Part shown: positions 1 through 10,251 of the stretch, in pieces | Numbering within the stretch: the first letter of the stretch is position 1 | How the letters are laid out: every line of letters begins with the position of its first letter | From: Caenimonas sp. SL110 | GTDB lineage: Bacteria > Pseudomonadota > Gammaproteobacteria > Burkholderiales > Burkholderiaceae_C | Direction: 5' to 3' | NCBI RefSeq assembly: GCF_001044395.1 | Contig: NZ_JANU01000016.1 | Coordinates: 140,373-204,372, forward strand | Length of the DNA stretch: 64,000 nt | The notes under the pieces: generated by a model | Database searches by the model: none | What the model was told of the DNA's origin: nothing | Seen by the model: the letters and a program-made list of their open reading frames with translations, nothing else | Made by a program: the position numbers and the translations under genes

Positions 1-150
1 GAAACCGGGCTTCCTGTTGCACGGCAAACGAGATCGCTTCTGGATGCCGCCGGTTTGCTCAACACGGATGGCTGCGAGGGTAGCGTCACGCTCCTGTCGA
101 CCGGCGACCTGGCGACCCTGCAGGCCGCTGCCGATCGCTGGCTGGGCTGA
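1..150 (+). CDS. murI: glutamate racemase-like C-terminus (partial)
   Basis: This open frame enters from the left edge and ends at TGA 148-150, giving the last 49 residues of a protein. The visible tail contains VARQTRSLLDAAGLL and ends QAAADRWLG. In the glutamate racemases of Burkholderiales as I remember them, the C-terminus has a VARQ/VARR-LL helix followed by a variable loop and a short ALQ-AA-RWLG helix, so MurI (L- to D-glutamate for peptidoglycan) is the best guess. No catalytic cysteine is in view, so the identification rests on the tail alone. The gene converges on the MFS transporter gene 30 bases downstream. Confidence 0.5.
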   Translation, partial: ETGLPVARQTRSLLDAAGLLNTDGCEGSVTLLSTGDLATLQAAADRWLG

Positions 151-179
151 ACGGCCCAGGGCCAGACGGCTTTTGCGGA

Positions 180-1478
180 TCAGGCGGCCATTGCCGCTTC
201 TCGCCCCCGCTGCACATTGACCTTCGCCAGCACGATGAGCCCGACGATGAAAAGCACCGCGGTCGAAAGGATGGCGGTGCGCTGGTTGCCGCCGGTCGCC
301 CAGGTGATCGCACCGTAACTCAGGGGTCCGATGATGCTGGCCAGCCGTATCGCAAAGGTCCACAGGCCGTAGAACTCGGCCAGTTGCGCGCGCGGCGCGA
401 ACATACCTGCCATCGCGCGGCCGGCTGACTGGCTCGACCCCATGCACAGGCCGGCAATCGCCGCAGCCCACCAGAACCCGCCCTTGGTGGTCGTGATGGC
501 GGCGATGACACAGGTTGCAATCCAGCCGACAAGCGTCATGGCCAGCGCCACCTTGTGTCCGATGTGGTCCTGCAGGTAGCCCCACGCAAATGCACCTGCG
601 GCAGCGGCCAGGTTGAGCACGAAGATCATCACCATCGTTTCCTGTTGCTTGAAGCCGATTTCGGTTTCAGCGTAGATCGCAGCCAGCGTGATCGCCACGG
701 CCACACCGCCCTGGTAGAACACGGCGCACAGCAGCAGCCACATGAAGTCGGTGTACTGCCGGGCGCGGCTGAAGGTCTTGCCGAGTTGATCGAGGGACGC
801 CTTCAAGCCGCCGTGTCGCATGGCGCTGGGGTTCAGTGTTGCGCGTTCGCCCAGCAGCCTGAATGTCACAAGTGCGGCGGTTCCATACAAAACGGCCGTG
901 ATGAGCATGGTGACGGGCACGAAGCTGTCTGCCTTGATGCCCTGACCCTGCGCCCAGATCACATAGCCCAGGCAAAGTCCCAGCGCGAGCATCCCGCCGA
1001 AGTAGCCAAAGCTCCAGCCCCAACCGCTCACCTTGCCGAGCGCCTCGGGTTTGGCCAGCTCGGGCAGGAATGCTGCCGTGAGCGATTCGCCGTATGAAAA
1101 GAAAGTGTTGGAGATGATGATGAGCACCATCGCCAGCGCCACGCTGCCCGGCCCCGCAAGTGCGAGCGCGGCTGTCGATATCACGCAGCCGATGGTGAAG
1201 AAGGCGAGCAGCTTTTTCTTGGCGCCTTTGAGGTCTGCGTAGGCGCCGATGCTCGGCATCGTGAGCATGACGATGGCGTAAGAGATGCTCAGGGCGGCGG
1301 TCCAGGCAAATGTTGCCCAGGGCGCCTTGCCCGCAATGCCGCCGACGAAGTACGCGGCGAACACCGCCGTGATGACAACTGTCGTGTAGCCCGAATTGGC
1401 GAAGTCGTACATCGCCCAGCCGAACACCTCGCGCTTGCGTACACCCGGGTTCAGCGCATCCTGCGAGAAGACGGCCAC
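180..1478 (-). CDS. UMF1 (Atg22-like) family MFS transporter
   Basis: The 432-residue protein is strongly hydrophobic with about 12 membrane segments. It opens with the family signature WAMYDFANSGYTTVVITAVF, typical of the UMF1/Atg22-like branch of the major facilitator superfamily. Members are inner-membrane transporters of mostly unknown substrate; the yeast relative Atg22 exports amino acids from the vacuole. A conserved GWGWSFGYFGGM segment lies near residue 150, and GSSQSAGRAMAG near residue 350 is also typical. The start is a GTG (1476-1478), with no strong Shine-Dalgarno. It lies 12 bases downstream of the conserved acidic protein gene on the same strand, so the two are probably co-transcribed. 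The substrate cannot be inferred. Confidence 0.8.
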   Translation of the reverse strand: MAVFSQDALNPGVRKREVFGWAMYDFANSGYTTVVITAVFAAYFVGGIAGKAPWATFAWTAALSISYAIVMLTMPSIGAYADLKGAKKKLLAFFTIGCVISTAALALAGPGSVALAMVLIIISNTFFSYGESLTAAFLPELAKPEALGKVSGWGWSFGYFGGMLALGLCLGYVIWAQGQGIKADSFVPVTMLITAVLYGTAALVTFRLLGERATLNPSAMRHGGLKASLDQLGKTFSRARQYTDFMWLLLCAVFYQGGVAVAITLAAIYAETEIGFKQQETMVMIFVLNLAAAAGAFAWGYLQDHIGHKVALAMTLVGWIATCVIAAITTTKGGFWWAAAIAGLCMGSSQSAGRAMAGMFAPRAQLAEFYGLWTFAIRLASIIGPLSYGAITWATGGNQRTAILSTAVLFIVGLIVLAKVNVQRGREAAMAA

Positions 1479-1490
1479 GAGGCTTTGGCG

Positions 1491-2120
1491 TTAGTGGAGG
1501 TGCCGGGGACGGCGCCCACCGCCGTGGCCGCCTGGATTGCCGCCGCCCGAGCCGCGCGGGGGCTTGCCCAGCTCCAGCGAATTCACCAGGGCATCGAAGC
1601 GCTGGCTGAAGAGCTTGTCGATCTCTGCGACGACGCCGCCGAGCTCGGCGCCATCGAAGTGGCGCTCCATGAGGTTCACCACATCTTCGACCAGCAGGTC
1701 ACGCTGCACCTGCATGATGGCCGCTGGGGTCGGGCCCACGAACAGCATCACGAAGTCGTCGCGCGATTCGCCTTCAGGCGAATCTTCTTCGTCGTCGAAG
1801 TCGGCGTCGTAGAAGGTGATCTCGACGGCAGCGCCCTGCTCGGCCAGCTCGTTGAGGTTCATGCACATCTCGTCGAGCGACTGCCGAAAATCTTCATCGC
1901 CGGGGACGGTCCAGCACATGCGCAGCAGGTGCTCGGCTGCGTCGAACTTGATGCCCGGCTCTTCTTCGTAGGAGCTGGTCGCCCCATCGGCGAGCGACTT
2001 GGCGCCGGCGTATTTCCAGATGGGCTTGAGCGCGTCCTGCAACTGTGCGTAGGTCACGTCCGCGCGCAACGGCACATCGCCGTGGACGTGGATTTCAAAG
2101 GGTGCGTTGTAGCGGGACAT
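1491..2120 (-). CDS. conserved acidic cytoplasmic protein, unknown function
   Basis: A 209-residue protein if started at the ATG at 2118-2120 (MSRYNAPFEIHVHGDVPL); an upstream in-frame start would add 15 low-quality residues. The core is acidic and apparently globular, with no signal peptide or membrane segment. It ends in a low-complexity Gly-rich, basic tail (GSGGGNPGGHGGGRRPRHLH). It resembles a conserved protein family restricted to Burkholderiales that I know only as uncharacterised. No catalytic motif is recognisable. It sits between the secreted repeat protein gene and the MFS gene, all on the minus strand, with only 12 bases to the MFS start. Confidence 0.7.
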   Translation of the reverse strand: MSRYNAPFEIHVHGDVPLRADVTYAQLQDALKPIWKYAGAKSLADGATSSYEEEPGIKFDAAEHLLRMCWTVPGDEDFRQSLDEMCMNLNELAEQGAAVEITFYDADFDDEEDSPEGESRDDFVMLFVGPTPAAIMQVQRDLLVEDVVNLMERHFDGAELGGVVAEIDKLFSQRFDALVNSLELGKPPRGSGGGNPGGHGGGRRPRHLH

Positions 2121-2168
2121 GGGGCGATTGTGCCACCGCGCAAAGCCGGCTTGCGCGCATTGCAACGC

Positions 2169-5100
2169 TTACATCCAGCCGAAATTGGCCGCAGTGACCG
2201 TGCCCTCGACGCCCGTCAGCAAGGCCAGCTGGACGGCTGCTGCAGGACCGGTTCCATCGGCATCGTACTTGAGCACTCCGGTGGCCGGGTCGTAGAGTAT
2301 CCGGTCCCCGGGTTCCAGCGCATCCGGCCCCAGGACCAGGGAGTTCACAAACCATTGCCCGGGCGCACTCCTGGGGATGTTGTATTGCAGACGGCTGAAC
2401 TCGATGACGTCCTGGGACGCGTCAAACGACTCAATAGTGTCAAATACACCGGCGACGTTCTTGACGTCCATGATGAACCTGTCTGCGCCGTTACCGCCGA
2501 TCAGCACATCGGAACCCGGCCCGCCGTACAGCGAGTCGTTGCCGTCCCCACCCACCAGCGTGTCGTTGCCGTCCTTGCCCTTGAGCGCATTGGCCATCGC
2601 ATTGCCGACCACCAGGTTGTCAAGGTTGTTGCCCGTGCCCGACCGGGCCGCGCCGACCAGGATCAGGTCCTCGACGAAAGCCGCACCATCGAGTGTGAAG
2701 TCGGTGCTTGCGATGACCGTGTCGTGGCCTCCACCGAGGTATTCCGTTGGCTTGTCGGACCTTTCGCCAACCAGATAGTGGTCGTCACCATCGCCCCCGA
2801 TCAGCTTGTCCCCGGATTTGTCGCCAAACAGCCAGTCATCGCCTGCACCGCCGTCCAGCACGTCCTTGTAGATCGAGCCGATCAGGTACTCGTCCTCGTC
2901 GCTGCCAGCCAGCCTACCGCCCGTCCTGGCCACCCGCAGGACCAGCAGGTCGTCGGGCGGCACCGTGCCGTACATGACCTCGCTCACGCTGGAGATCACT
3001 TCCTCGTGGGCGCCCCAGCCGTCGGTGTAGGAAGCAACCACGCGAATGTAGAGGTCTTGCTGAGCCGCGCCCAGTGTCAGCGCGCTGCCTGTCCCTGCGC
3101 TGATGTCGGCCCATCCGTCCATGCCATTGACTGACTGCTGCCACTGCAGGGCGATAGCGCCCATTCCATCCTCGTCGGTGATGCTGGTCACCGCATTGAC
3201 AGTGGAACCCGGCGCGACCACTCCACGGATCGTCACGCCGCCCACCGGTTCATCGTTCGCGTTCGCAATGGGCCCGGCTGCGGTACTCGCGAACACTTCG
3301 GCAGTGCCGTGGCCGTCTGTGTATCGAACCTCGAACGAGACTGTCTTGTCCACCTGCGCCTGCCCCGGCGTGAAGATCGATCCGGTGGCGCCTTCGATTT
3401 CCTCGCCACCGGCCATCCATTGCACGGTCAGGTCGGCATCGGAGAATCCATCGACATCGGTGAAGCTGAAAACCGCATGAAGGTCCTCGCCCTGCACGAG
3501 CGGGTTGGCAACAGAGGCCGTACCGGTGGGCAACTGGTTGACGTTGAGGACCGGGCCTTCGTCGTCCGAGGAATAGATGGCTTCTTCGGCGCCGAAGTCG
3601 TCGGAGAAGGTCACCCGCACGGACATGTATGCGTCCACGTCGTCGTCAGTCAGGGTGTACGAGGTGCCAGTGGCGCCTTCGATGTCTGAGCCATCGCGCA
3701 TCCACTGGTAGTTCAGCCCACCGGCGTCGAAGCCGTCTTCGTCTGTGACGTGCTGAACGGCATGGAGCGTCTCGCCCTCTTTGGCCAGGCCGCTGATACC
3801 GATGTAGCCTTGGGCGTCATCGTTGACGTTTTCGACTGTAGCGTCCGGCAACACGAACCCCAGCACCGACTCATGATTGCCCAGGTCATCGTCGAAGCTG
3901 ATCTCCACGCGAATGAACTTGCCGACTTCATTTTGCGTGAGCGTGACGCTGTCGCTGTATGCGCCGGCAATCTCCACACCATCGGCCAGCCACCTGAAGC
4001 TGTAGACCGCGCCGGTGAGGCCGTCGGCATCGCTGAATCCGAAGTCGGTCAGGGTCAGGGTGCCATCTTCGACCAGGTCACCGACCACCGTCGAGAATCC
4101 GCTGGGCGGGTGGTTCGGCATTCCGATCTCGGTCGGGGCGCTGGTGACGGTTTCATCCTCGCCAAAGTCGTCCTGGTAGCTCGCAACCACCTTGATTGCG
4201 GCGCCGGTATGAGCGCTTGTCAGCAGGAATGTCGATGTGATCGCACCGTCGATCACGACGTCATCCGAGAGCCACTGGAAGGTCACTTCGCCCGGGTCGA
4301 AGCCATCTTCGTCGCTGAACTGGATGACCGCCGTGAGCGTCGAGCCCGCCGACGGGATTCCAATGATTCCGAGCTGGCCATCGGGCAGGTCATTCACGTT
4401 GTGCACGGCATCGCGCGGCACTTGGCTCGAAACACTCTCAGGGGTGCCATGGCCGTCGATATAGCTCACCGTCACGGACAGCTGCTGGCCGACCTGGGCC
4501 TGGCCGGGCGTGAACGACGCTTCAGTGGCTCCGTCGATCGGTTCTGCGCCTGCGTACCACTGGTAGCTGAGCGGGCCCAGGCCATCATCGTCGCCGAGCG
4601 AACCTGTTTCAGCGTAGAGCGTCTCGCCTTCCGAATCGGCGAAGTCGAACGCGTCGGTGCCGCTGATCGTGACGGTACCGGTCAGGGGGTCATTGGTGTT
4701 GTCCACCCAGGCCGAGTCGCTGCTCGTGACCGACTCGGACGTACCGAACCCATCGACGTAATCGACGCGGACCGTGATGAGGGTGCCAACCTGGGCTTCG
4801 GTAACGGTAAAGGTGGCGTCAGTCGCGCCCGCAATCTCAGCGCCATCGGCCAGCCATTGATAGTAGATAGTGCCCAGACCGTCGAGGTCATCGAGTGCAT
4901 CGACGCTCGCCGTCAGCAGGTCGCCCTGCTCCACGTGGCCGGCGACGATCGTGGTGAAACCTGGATAGCCTGCAGGGGCGTCGTTCTGGTTCTGGACTTC
5001 GACCGAATCGGTGCTCCAGAACGACTCGGCTGCACCATCGCTGTCGGTGTAGGTCGCCCTCAGCGAAATGGTCGCACCGATCAGGGAGGCATCCAGGGAG

Positions 5101-5828
5101 ACGTTGTCACCGGTGCCCAGCAAATCGGAGCCTGCATACCATTCGAACGACACGTTGGACTCGTCATAGCCATCCGAGTCGTCGATCCACAGGTTGGAGG
5201 CGTAGAGCGTCGAGTATTCCGTGGCCTCGCCAGCAAAGGTGATGTCGACGGTGCCATCTCCCGCATGGTTGGGGCCGATCGCGATCACAACGGGCGGGCT
5301 GGTGATCCGCTCAAGGTTGCCGTAGTTGTCGGTGAACGAGACCTCGACGGTCAACTCGCCTTCGTCCATGCGTTCGGTGGGCACGTACGAATCCCCGGTC
5401 GCGCCTTCTATCAACAGTCCGTCCAAGTACCAGGAATAGCCGAGCGTGGTCCAGTCGGGTCCGTCTTCATCGTCAAGGCCCGTGCTTCCGGCCCAGACCG
5501 TGAGGCCTTCCTGGACGACGCCATCGACGCTGGCCGAGCCCGTCGCGTCATCATTCAGATTGGTGACGGCTTCGGACGGAGAGCTCAGGACATAGGCGTC
5601 TTCGCCGTTCCCGTCGCGGTAGTAGGCCTGCGCCGTAATGACCCGGCCCACTTGCGACTGGGACAGCATGACCCACTCCCACTCGGCGCTGGTTGAGGTG
5701 AACCACTCTCCGTCAGCGTACCAGTCGATGTAGTCGATGCTCGCGACCCCATCTGGGTCGCTCACATCCGCCGATAGTTGACCGTCCTCTTCGAACAAGC
5801 CAGAAATTGAAATACTGCCGAGTGCCAT
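2169..5828 (-). CDS. large secreted Ig-like repeat protein with RTX calcium-binding C-terminus
   Basis: The ATG at 5826-5828 follows a GAAGGAGC ribosome site and gives 1219 residues (MALGSISISG...). From about residue 20 to 960 there are ten repeats of roughly 90 residues. Each has a pattern like DxDG...YQWLADGxxIxGAT...VGxxIxVxxSYxDxxGxxE, a bacterial Ig-like fold. The C-terminus carries glycine-Asp nonapeptides (GGDGNDSLYGGPGSD and others), the RTX calcium-binding roll, followed by an FDxxxSFDxSxDVIEF segment typical of type I secretion targets. It has no Sec signal peptide, consistent with type I secretion. It is probably a cell-surface or matrix adhesin. No ABC exporter, membrane-fusion protein or TolC gene lies beside it, so the secretion machinery must be elsewhere. 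Confidence 0.85.
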   Translation of the reverse strand: MALGSISISGLFEEDGQLSADVSDPDGVASIDYIDWYADGEWFTSTSAEWEWVMLSQSQVGRVITAQAYYRDGNGEDAYVLSSPSEAVTNLNDDATGSASVDGVVQEGLTVWAGSTGLDDEDGPDWTTLGYSWYLDGLLIEGATGDSYVPTERMDEGELTVEVSFTDNYGNLERITSPPVVIAIGPNHAGDGTVDITFAGEATEYSTLYASNLWIDDSDGYDESNVSFEWYAGSDLLGTGDNVSLDASLIGATISLRATYTDSDGAAESFWSTDSVEVQNQNDAPAGYPGFTTIVAGHVEQGDLLTASVDALDDLDGLGTIYYQWLADGAEIAGATDATFTVTEAQVGTLITVRVDYVDGFGTSESVTSSDSAWVDNTNDPLTGTVTISGTDAFDFADSEGETLYAETGSLGDDDGLGPLSYQWYAGAEPIDGATEASFTPGQAQVGQQLSVTVSYIDGHGTPESVSSQVPRDAVHNVNDLPDGQLGIIGIPSAGSTLTAVIQFSDEDGFDPGEVTFQWLSDDVVIDGAITSTFLLTSAHTGAAIKVVASYQDDFGEDETVTSAPTEIGMPNHPPSGFSTVVGDLVEDGTLTLTDFGFSDADGLTGAVYSFRWLADGVEIAGAYSDSVTLTQNEVGKFIRVEISFDDDLGNHESVLGFVLPDATVENVNDDAQGYIGISGLAKEGETLHAVQHVTDEDGFDAGGLNYQWMRDGSDIEGATGTSYTLTDDDVDAYMSVRVTFSDDFGAEEAIYSSDDEGPVLNVNQLPTGTASVANPLVQGEDLHAVFSFTDVDGFSDADLTVQWMAGGEEIEGATGSIFTPGQAQVDKTVSFEVRYTDGHGTAEVFASTAAGPIANANDEPVGGVTIRGVVAPGSTVNAVTSITDEDGMGAIALQWQQSVNGMDGWADISAGTGSALTLGAAQQDLYIRVVASYTDGWGAHEEVISSVSEVMYGTVPPDDLLVLRVARTGGRLAGSDEDEYLIGSIYKDVLDGGAGDDWLFGDKSGDKLIGGDGDDHYLVGERSDKPTEYLGGGHDTVIASTDFTLDGAAFVEDLILVGAARSGTGNNLDNLVVGNAMANALKGKDGNDTLVGGDGNDSLYGGPGSDVLIGGNGADRFIMDVKNVAGVFDTIESFDASQDVIEFSRLQYNIPRSAPGQWFVNSLVLGPDALEPGDRILYDPATGVLKYDADGTGPAAAVQLALLTGVEGTVTAANFGWM

Positions 5829-5953
5829 AAGCGCTCCTTCGCATTTGCGTAACAATCTGTAGAGAATGTCAGCGAAGGTGAAGCTATGCAAGAGGATTTG
5901 CAGCGCCGAATGGCGTACGCCAGGCCGTGGAACCTGGTTGGCTGCCTGCGGAT

Positions 5954-6045
5954 TGGTGCCTCGAGCCGGGGTCGAACCGGCACGCCCGTTTTCACGAAGC
6001 GGCGGATTTTAAGTCCGCTGTGTCTACCAATTTCACCATCGAGGC
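5954..6045 (-). tRNA. tRNA-Leu (anticodon UAA)
   Basis: Read on the minus strand the sequence folds as a class II tRNA. The acceptor stem GCCTCGA pairs with TCGAGGC, the D-loop is followed by anticodon TAA in the context ACTTAAAAT, there is a long variable arm, the T-loop is GGTTCGACCC, and CCA is encoded (TGG at 5954-5956). At 92 nt with CCA it fits tRNA-Leu. It lies downstream of tRNA-Cys and tRNA-Gly on the same strand. Confidence 0.93.
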
Positions 6046-6093
6046 TGGCGGGATTTCCGCACTGATTGTGATCGCGATTGCAGCGCGTCCCAA

Positions 6094-6124
6094 CAAAAAA
6101 GCCCCGACGAACTCGCCGGGGCTT
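6094..6124 (-). terminator. intrinsic terminator after tRNA-Cys
   Basis: On the minus strand the stem AAGCCCCGG...(C)GGGGCTT with a 7-9 nt loop is followed by a run of six T residues. It lies about 10 bases beyond the tRNA-Cys 3' end, and before tRNA-Leu. Confidence 0.8.
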
Positions 6125-6134
6125 CTGGACATTC

Positions 6135-6208
6135 TGGAGGCGCGCACCGGAGTCGAACCGATCTAGAAGGATTTGCAATCCTCTGCCTAACCGCTTGGCT
6201 AGCGCGCC
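6135..6208 (-). tRNA. tRNA-Cys (anticodon GCA)
   Basis: A 74-nt cloverleaf on the minus strand. The acceptor GGCGCGC pairs with GCGCGCC, the anticodon GCA sits in ATTGCAAAT, the T-loop is GGTTCGACTCC, and CCA is encoded. It lies between tRNA-Gly and tRNA-Leu, with hairpins on both sides. Confidence 0.93.
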
Positions 6209-6257
6209 GTGTTCATCACGACCTGCCGCCGTGTTCATCACGGCTTGCATCACACAG

Positions 6258-6287
6258 AAAAAAGGGAAGCATCAGCTTCCCTTTTTC
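6258..6287 (-). terminator. bidirectional-looking terminator between tRNA-Gly and tRNA-Cys
   Basis: A perfect stem AAAGGGAAGC / GCTTCCCTTT with a 4-nt ATCA loop, flanked by A/T runs on both sides, so it could end transcription in either direction. On the minus strand it lies 8 bases after tRNA-Gly. Confidence 0.75.
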
Positions 6288-6294
6288 GAAAATA

Positions 6295-6370
6295 TGGAGC
6301 GGGAAAAGAGTCTCGAACTCTCGACCTCAACCTTGGCAAGGTTGCGCTCTACCAACTGAGCTATTCCCGC
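6295..6370 (-). tRNA. tRNA-Gly (anticodon GCC)
   Basis: A 76-nt cloverleaf on the minus strand. The acceptor GCGGGAA pairs with TTCCCGC, the anticodon GCC sits in CTTGCCAAG, the T-loop is AGTTCGAGACT, and CCA is encoded. It is first in the Gly-Cys-Leu run. The gap to the lon stop codon upstream is 61 bases. Confidence 0.93.
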
Positions 6371-6431
6371 ATTTCGAGCCTCGAATTATAGCGCACTTTT
6401 TTGCGCCATCTCAAGGTTCGCAATCAACTTT

Positions 6432-8882
6432 CTAATGCTTCACGGATCCCGGTGTTTGAACCGCCGGCGCGCCCTCGGTCACAGGTGCAATCGGAGCCGC
6501 AACTGCGACTGCCGGCTCATCATCCGGCAACGGCGTCGGCATGCGCTCGAGCGCAACTTCCAGCACCTTGTCGATCCACTTGACCGGCACGATCTCCAGC
6601 CCGTTCTTCACGTTCTCTGGAATCTCCTGCAGGTCCTTGGTGTTCTCTTCAGGGATCAACACCGTCTTGATGCCGCCACGAAGTGCAGCCAGCAGCTTTT
6701 CCTTGAGGCCGCCGATAGCAGTGACTTCGCCGCGCAGCGTGATCTCGCCTGTCATGGCGACATCGGCCCGCACCGGAATGCCGGTGAGCGCGGAAACAAG
6801 AGCCGTGGTCATTGCCGCGCCGGCGCTCGGGCCGTCCTTGGGGGTCGCGCCATCGGGCACGTGGATGTGGATGTCCTTCTTTTCGAAGACGTCATCCGCG
6901 ATTCCGAGCCGGCGCGCACGGCTGCGCACCACCGACCTGGCTGCGGCGACCGATTCCTTCATCACGTCGCCCAGCGAACCCGTGGTGGTCGCCACGCCCT
7001 TGCCGGGCATGACCGCCGCCTCAATGGTCAGCAGGTCGCCGCCGACTTCAGTCCACGCCAGGCCGACGACCTGGCCCACCTGGTTCTGCGCTTCCGCACG
7101 ACCGTAGCTGAACTTGCGCACGCCCAGGAAGTCGTTGAGGTTCTCGGCATTGACCGTCACAAGCGGCGTGTACGTCTTGAGCAGCAAGCCCTTGACGACC
7201 TTGCGGCAGATCTTGCCGAGATCGCGCTCAAGCGAACGCACACCGGCTTCGCGGGTGTAGTAGCGAATGATGTCGCGCACTGCATCTTCCGTGACGAGCA
7301 GCTCGGTGTCTTTCACGCCGTTGTTGGCCATCTGTTTGGGCAACAGATAGGTCAGCGCGATGTTGGTCTTTTCGTCTTCGGTGTAACCCGACAGGCGAAT
7401 GACTTCCATCCGGTCCAGCAGGGCCGGAGGGATGTTCATCGAATTGGACGTGGCCACGAACATCACGTCAGACAGGTCGAAATCAACCTCGACGTAGTGA
7501 TCGCCAAACTTGTGGTTCTGCTCGGGGTCTAGCACTTCGAGCAGCGCGCTCGACGGGTCGCCACGGAAATCCGTGCCGAGCTTGTCGATCTCGTCCAGCA
7601 GGAACAGCGGATTGCGCGTGCCGGCCTTGTTCAGGTTCGACAGCACCTTGCCCGGCAACGCGCCGATGTAGGTACGGCGATGGCCGCGAATCTCGGCTTC
7701 GTCGCGCATGCCGCCCAGGGCCATGCGCACGTACTTGCGACCCGTGGCCTTGGCGATCGACTGGCCGAGGGACGTCTTGCCCACACCCGGAGGGCCGACC
7801 AGGCACAGGATGGGTGCCTTCACCTTGTCCACACGTTGCTGGACCGCGAGATATTCGAGGATGCGGTCCTTGACCTTGTCCAGGCCGTAATGGTCTTCGT
7901 TGAGGACCTTTTCGGCGAGCGCCAGGTCATGCTTGATCTTGGTCTTCTTGGCCCACGGCAGGCCGGTGAGCACCTCGATGTAGTTGCGCACCACGGTGGC
8001 TTCAGCCGACATCGGCGACATCAGCTTGAGCTTCTTGAGCTCGCCGTCGGCCTTCTTGCGCGCTTCCTTGGGCATCTTGGCGAGCTTGATCTTTTTCTCG
8101 ATCTCCTCGATGTCCGCGCCCTCTTCGCCTTCGCCCAGTTCCTTCTGGATGGCCTTGACCTGCTCGTTCAGGTAGAAGTCGCGCTGGTTCTTTTCCATCT
8201 GGCGCTTCACGCGGCCGCGAATTTTCTTGTCGACATTCAGGATGTCGACTTCGCGTTCGATCTGCTCGAACAGGTTCTCAAGACGCAGCTTCACATCAGA
8301 CAGGTCGAGCACGATCTGCTTGTTGTCGAGCTTGAGCGGCAGGTGCGCCGCAATGGTGTCTGCCAGGCGACCCGGGTCATCAATGCTGGAGATCGACGTC
8401 AGGATCTCGGGTGGGATCTTCTTGTTCAGCTTGACGTACTGGTCGAACTGCTGCATCACGGCACGGCGCAGGGCCTCGACTTCGCTGGACTTCGGATCCT
8501 TCGCATCGCGCTCGGCGATTTCAACTGGCGTGACATTGGCGGTGAAGTGCGCTTCGCCATCTTCGATGTGGTTCACCACGGCGCGCTGCTGGCCCTCTAC
8601 CAGCACCTTCACGGTGCCGTCAGGCAGCTTGAGCATCTGCAAGATGGTGGAGACACAACCGACCTCGAACATGTCGGAGACCAGCGGCTCATCTTTTGCA
8701 GCGGCTTTTTGCGCCACCAGCATGATGCGGCGCTCGGCCTCCATCGCAGCTTCCAGCGCCTTGATGCTCTTGGGCCGTCCAACGAAAAGCGGGATGACCA
8801 TGTGCGGAAAGACCACGACGTCGCGCAGCGGAAGCAGCGGCAGGTCGATGGCAATCGGTGGCAGTGGAGTGTGGCCGGACAT
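6432..8882 (-). CDS. lon: Lon ATP-dependent protease
   Basis: An 816-residue Lon, slightly longer than the E. coli enzyme (784). The N-terminal substrate-binding LON domain begins [23 protein letters not shown] coiled helical region ([26 protein letters not shown]) follows, then the AAA+ module with Walker A GPPGVGKT near residue 365 and Walker [11 protein letters not shown]. The protease domain has the catalytic serine in [10 protein letters not shown] and the lysine in the [11 protein letters not shown] region, forming the Ser-Lys dyad. It degrades misfolded and regulatory proteins as a cytoplasmic hexamer. The C-terminal tail is extended and Ala/Pro-rich. It is the last gene of the tig-clpP-clpX-lon block, 66 bases after clpX. 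Confidence 0.98.
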   Translation of the reverse strand: MSGHTPLPPIAIDLPLLPLRDVVVFPHMVIPLFVGRPKSIKALEAAMEAERRIMLVAQKAAAKDEPLVSDMFEVGCVSTILQMLKLPDGTVKVLVEGQQRAVVNHIEDGEAHFTANVTPVEIAERDAKDPKSSEVEALRRAVMQQFDQYVKLNKKIPPEILTSISSIDDPGRLADTIAAHLPLKLDNKQIVLDLSDVKLRLENLFEQIEREVDILNVDKKIRGRVKRQMEKNQRDFYLNEQVKAIQKELGEGEEGADIEEIEKKIKLAKMPKEARKKADGELKKLKLMSPMSAEATVVRNYIEVLTGLPWAKKTKIKHDLALAEKVLNEDHYGLDKVKDRILEYLAVQQRVDKVKAPILCLVGPPGVGKTSLGQSIAKATGRKYVRMALGGMRDEAEIRGHRRTYIGALPGKVLSNLNKAGTRNPLFLLDEIDKLGTDFRGDPSSALLEVLDPEQNHKFGDHYVEVDFDLSDVMFVATSNSMNIPPALLDRMEVIRLSGYTEDEKTNIALTYLLPKQMANNGVKDTELLVTEDAVRDIIRYYTREAGVRSLERDLGKICRKVVKGLLLKTYTPLVTVNAENLNDFLGVRKFSYGRAEAQNQVGQVVGLAWTEVGGDLLTIEAAVMPGKGVATTTGSLGDVMKESVAAARSVVRSRARRLGIADDVFEKKDIHIHVPDGATPKDGPSAGAAMTTALVSALTGIPVRADVAMTGEITLRGEVTAIGGLKEKLLAALRGGIKTVLIPEENTKDLQEIPENVKNGLEIVPVKWIDKVLEVALERMPTPLPDDEPAVAVAAPIAPVTEGAPAVQTPGSVKH

Positions 8883-8948
8883 TGGAATCCTTTATGGGAG
8901 CTACCCCTCCAATATGGAACGGGTACGCTCGTTTTCAACCCAGGCCGA

Positions 8949-10214
8949 TCAGGCCTTTTTGGCCGCTTCGCGGTAAACCAGCAACGGAGGCTTGCCCTCA
9001 TCGATGGTCGACTCGTCGACGACCACCTTGTCGACGTTCGTGGCATTGGGCAACTCGAACATCGTATCGATGAGCGACTGCTCCAGGATGGATCGCAGGC
9101 CCCGGGCACCCGTCTTTCGCGCAAGCGCCTTGCGTGCGATGGCGCGAAGCGCGTTGGGCCGAATTTCCAGGTCCACGCCTTCCATCGCCAGGAGCTTGCC
9201 GTACTGCTTGACCAGCGCATTCTTGGGCTCGGTCAGGATCTGGATCATCGCGTCTTCGGACAGCTCCGACAGCGTCGCAACGACCGGCATGCGCCCCACC
9301 AGTTCAGGAATCAGGCCGAACTTGATCAGGTCTTCCGGCTCGACTTCGCGGAACACGTCCGTGAGGCTGCGCTGCGCCTTGCTCTTGACCGACGCGCCAA
9401 AGCCGATGCCGGACGCCTCGGTGCGTTGCTCGATGACTTTTTCAAGGCCCGAGAACGCACCACCGCAAATGAACAGGATGTTGGTCGTGTCGATCTGCAG
9501 GAAATCCTGGTTGGGGTGCTTGCGCCCGCCTTGCGGCGGCACGCTGGCCATCGTGCCTTCGATGAGCTTGAGCAGCGCCTGCTGCACGCCTTCGCCGGAC
9601 ACATCGCGCGTGATCGACGGGTTGTCCGACTTGCGAGAGATCTTGTCGATTTCGTCGATGTAGACGATGCCCCGCTGCGCCCGCTCAACCTCGTAGTTGC
9701 AGCTTTGCAGCAGCTTCTGGATGATGTTCTCGACGTCTTCGCCGACGTAGCCGGCCTCCGTCAGGGTCGTTGCATCGGCCATGACGAAAGGCACGTCGAG
9801 CATGCGCGCCAGTGTCTGGGCCAGCAGGGTCTTGCCCGAGCCGGTGGGACCGATCAAGAGGATGTTGCTCTTGGTGAGCTCGACATCGTCCTTCTTGGCC
9901 TTTTCCTTGTGGCGCAGGCGCTTGTAATGGTTGTAGACCGCGACTGAAAGCCCACGCTTGGCCGGCTCCTGGCCGATCACGTAGTTGTCGAGGTTGGCCT
10001 TGATCTCGGCGGGTGTCGGCAGGTCGGTGCGCTGCTCACGTGCCTCATCGCCCGCAGGCAACTCATCACGGATGATCTCGTTGCACAGGTCAATGCATTC
10101 GTCGCAGATGAAAACGGAAGGCCCGGCGATCAGCTTCTTCACCTCATGCTGGCTTTTGCCGCAGAAGGAGCAGTAGAGGGTTTTCTCGCTGGATGAGCCT
10201 TTTTTGTCGGCCAT
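8949..10214 (-). CDS. clpX: ClpX, ATPase subunit of the ClpXP protease
   Basis: Starting at the ATG 10212-10214 ([20 protein letters not shown]) the protein has 421 residues, the usual length. The N-terminal zinc finger shows CSFC...CDEC. The AAA+ core has Walker A GPTGSGKT near residue 120 and Walker [11 protein letters not shown]. The IGF loop that docks onto ClpP is present (SGIGFGA). ClpX unfolds substrates and feeds them to ClpP. It lies between clpP and lon. A terminator-like hairpin lies in the gap from clpP, so it probably depends on read-through or a weak local promoter. Confidence 0.98.
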   Translation of the reverse strand: MADKKGSSSEKTLYCSFCGKSQHEVKKLIAGPSVFICDECIDLCNEIIRDELPAGDEAREQRTDLPTPAEIKANLDNYVIGQEPAKRGLSVAVYNHYKRLRHKEKAKKDDVELTKSNILLIGPTGSGKTLLAQTLARMLDVPFVMADATTLTEAGYVGEDVENIIQKLLQSCNYEVERAQRGIVYIDEIDKISRKSDNPSITRDVSGEGVQQALLKLIEGTMASVPPQGGRKHPNQDFLQIDTTNILFICGGAFSGLEKVIEQRTEASGIGFGASVKSKAQRSLTDVFREVEPEDLIKFGLIPELVGRMPVVATLSELSEDAMIQILTEPKNALVKQYGKLLAMEGVDLEIRPNALRAIARKALARKTGARGLRSILEQSLIDTMFELPNATNVDKVVVDESTIDEGKPPLLVYREAAKKA

Positions 10215-10251
10215 TGGGACTTGCCTTATATGGAGATTCAATGATACCGAA

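Noticed and set aside
1485..3134. Long plus-strand open frame opposite the acidic and RTX genes
   Set aside because: Product is rich in His/Arg/Gln low-quality sequence; it is the antisense of two well-supported genes in high-GC DNA.
7680..9947. 755-codon plus-strand open frame opposite lon and clpX
   Set aside because: Antisense of lon and clpX; no domain and no ribosome site.
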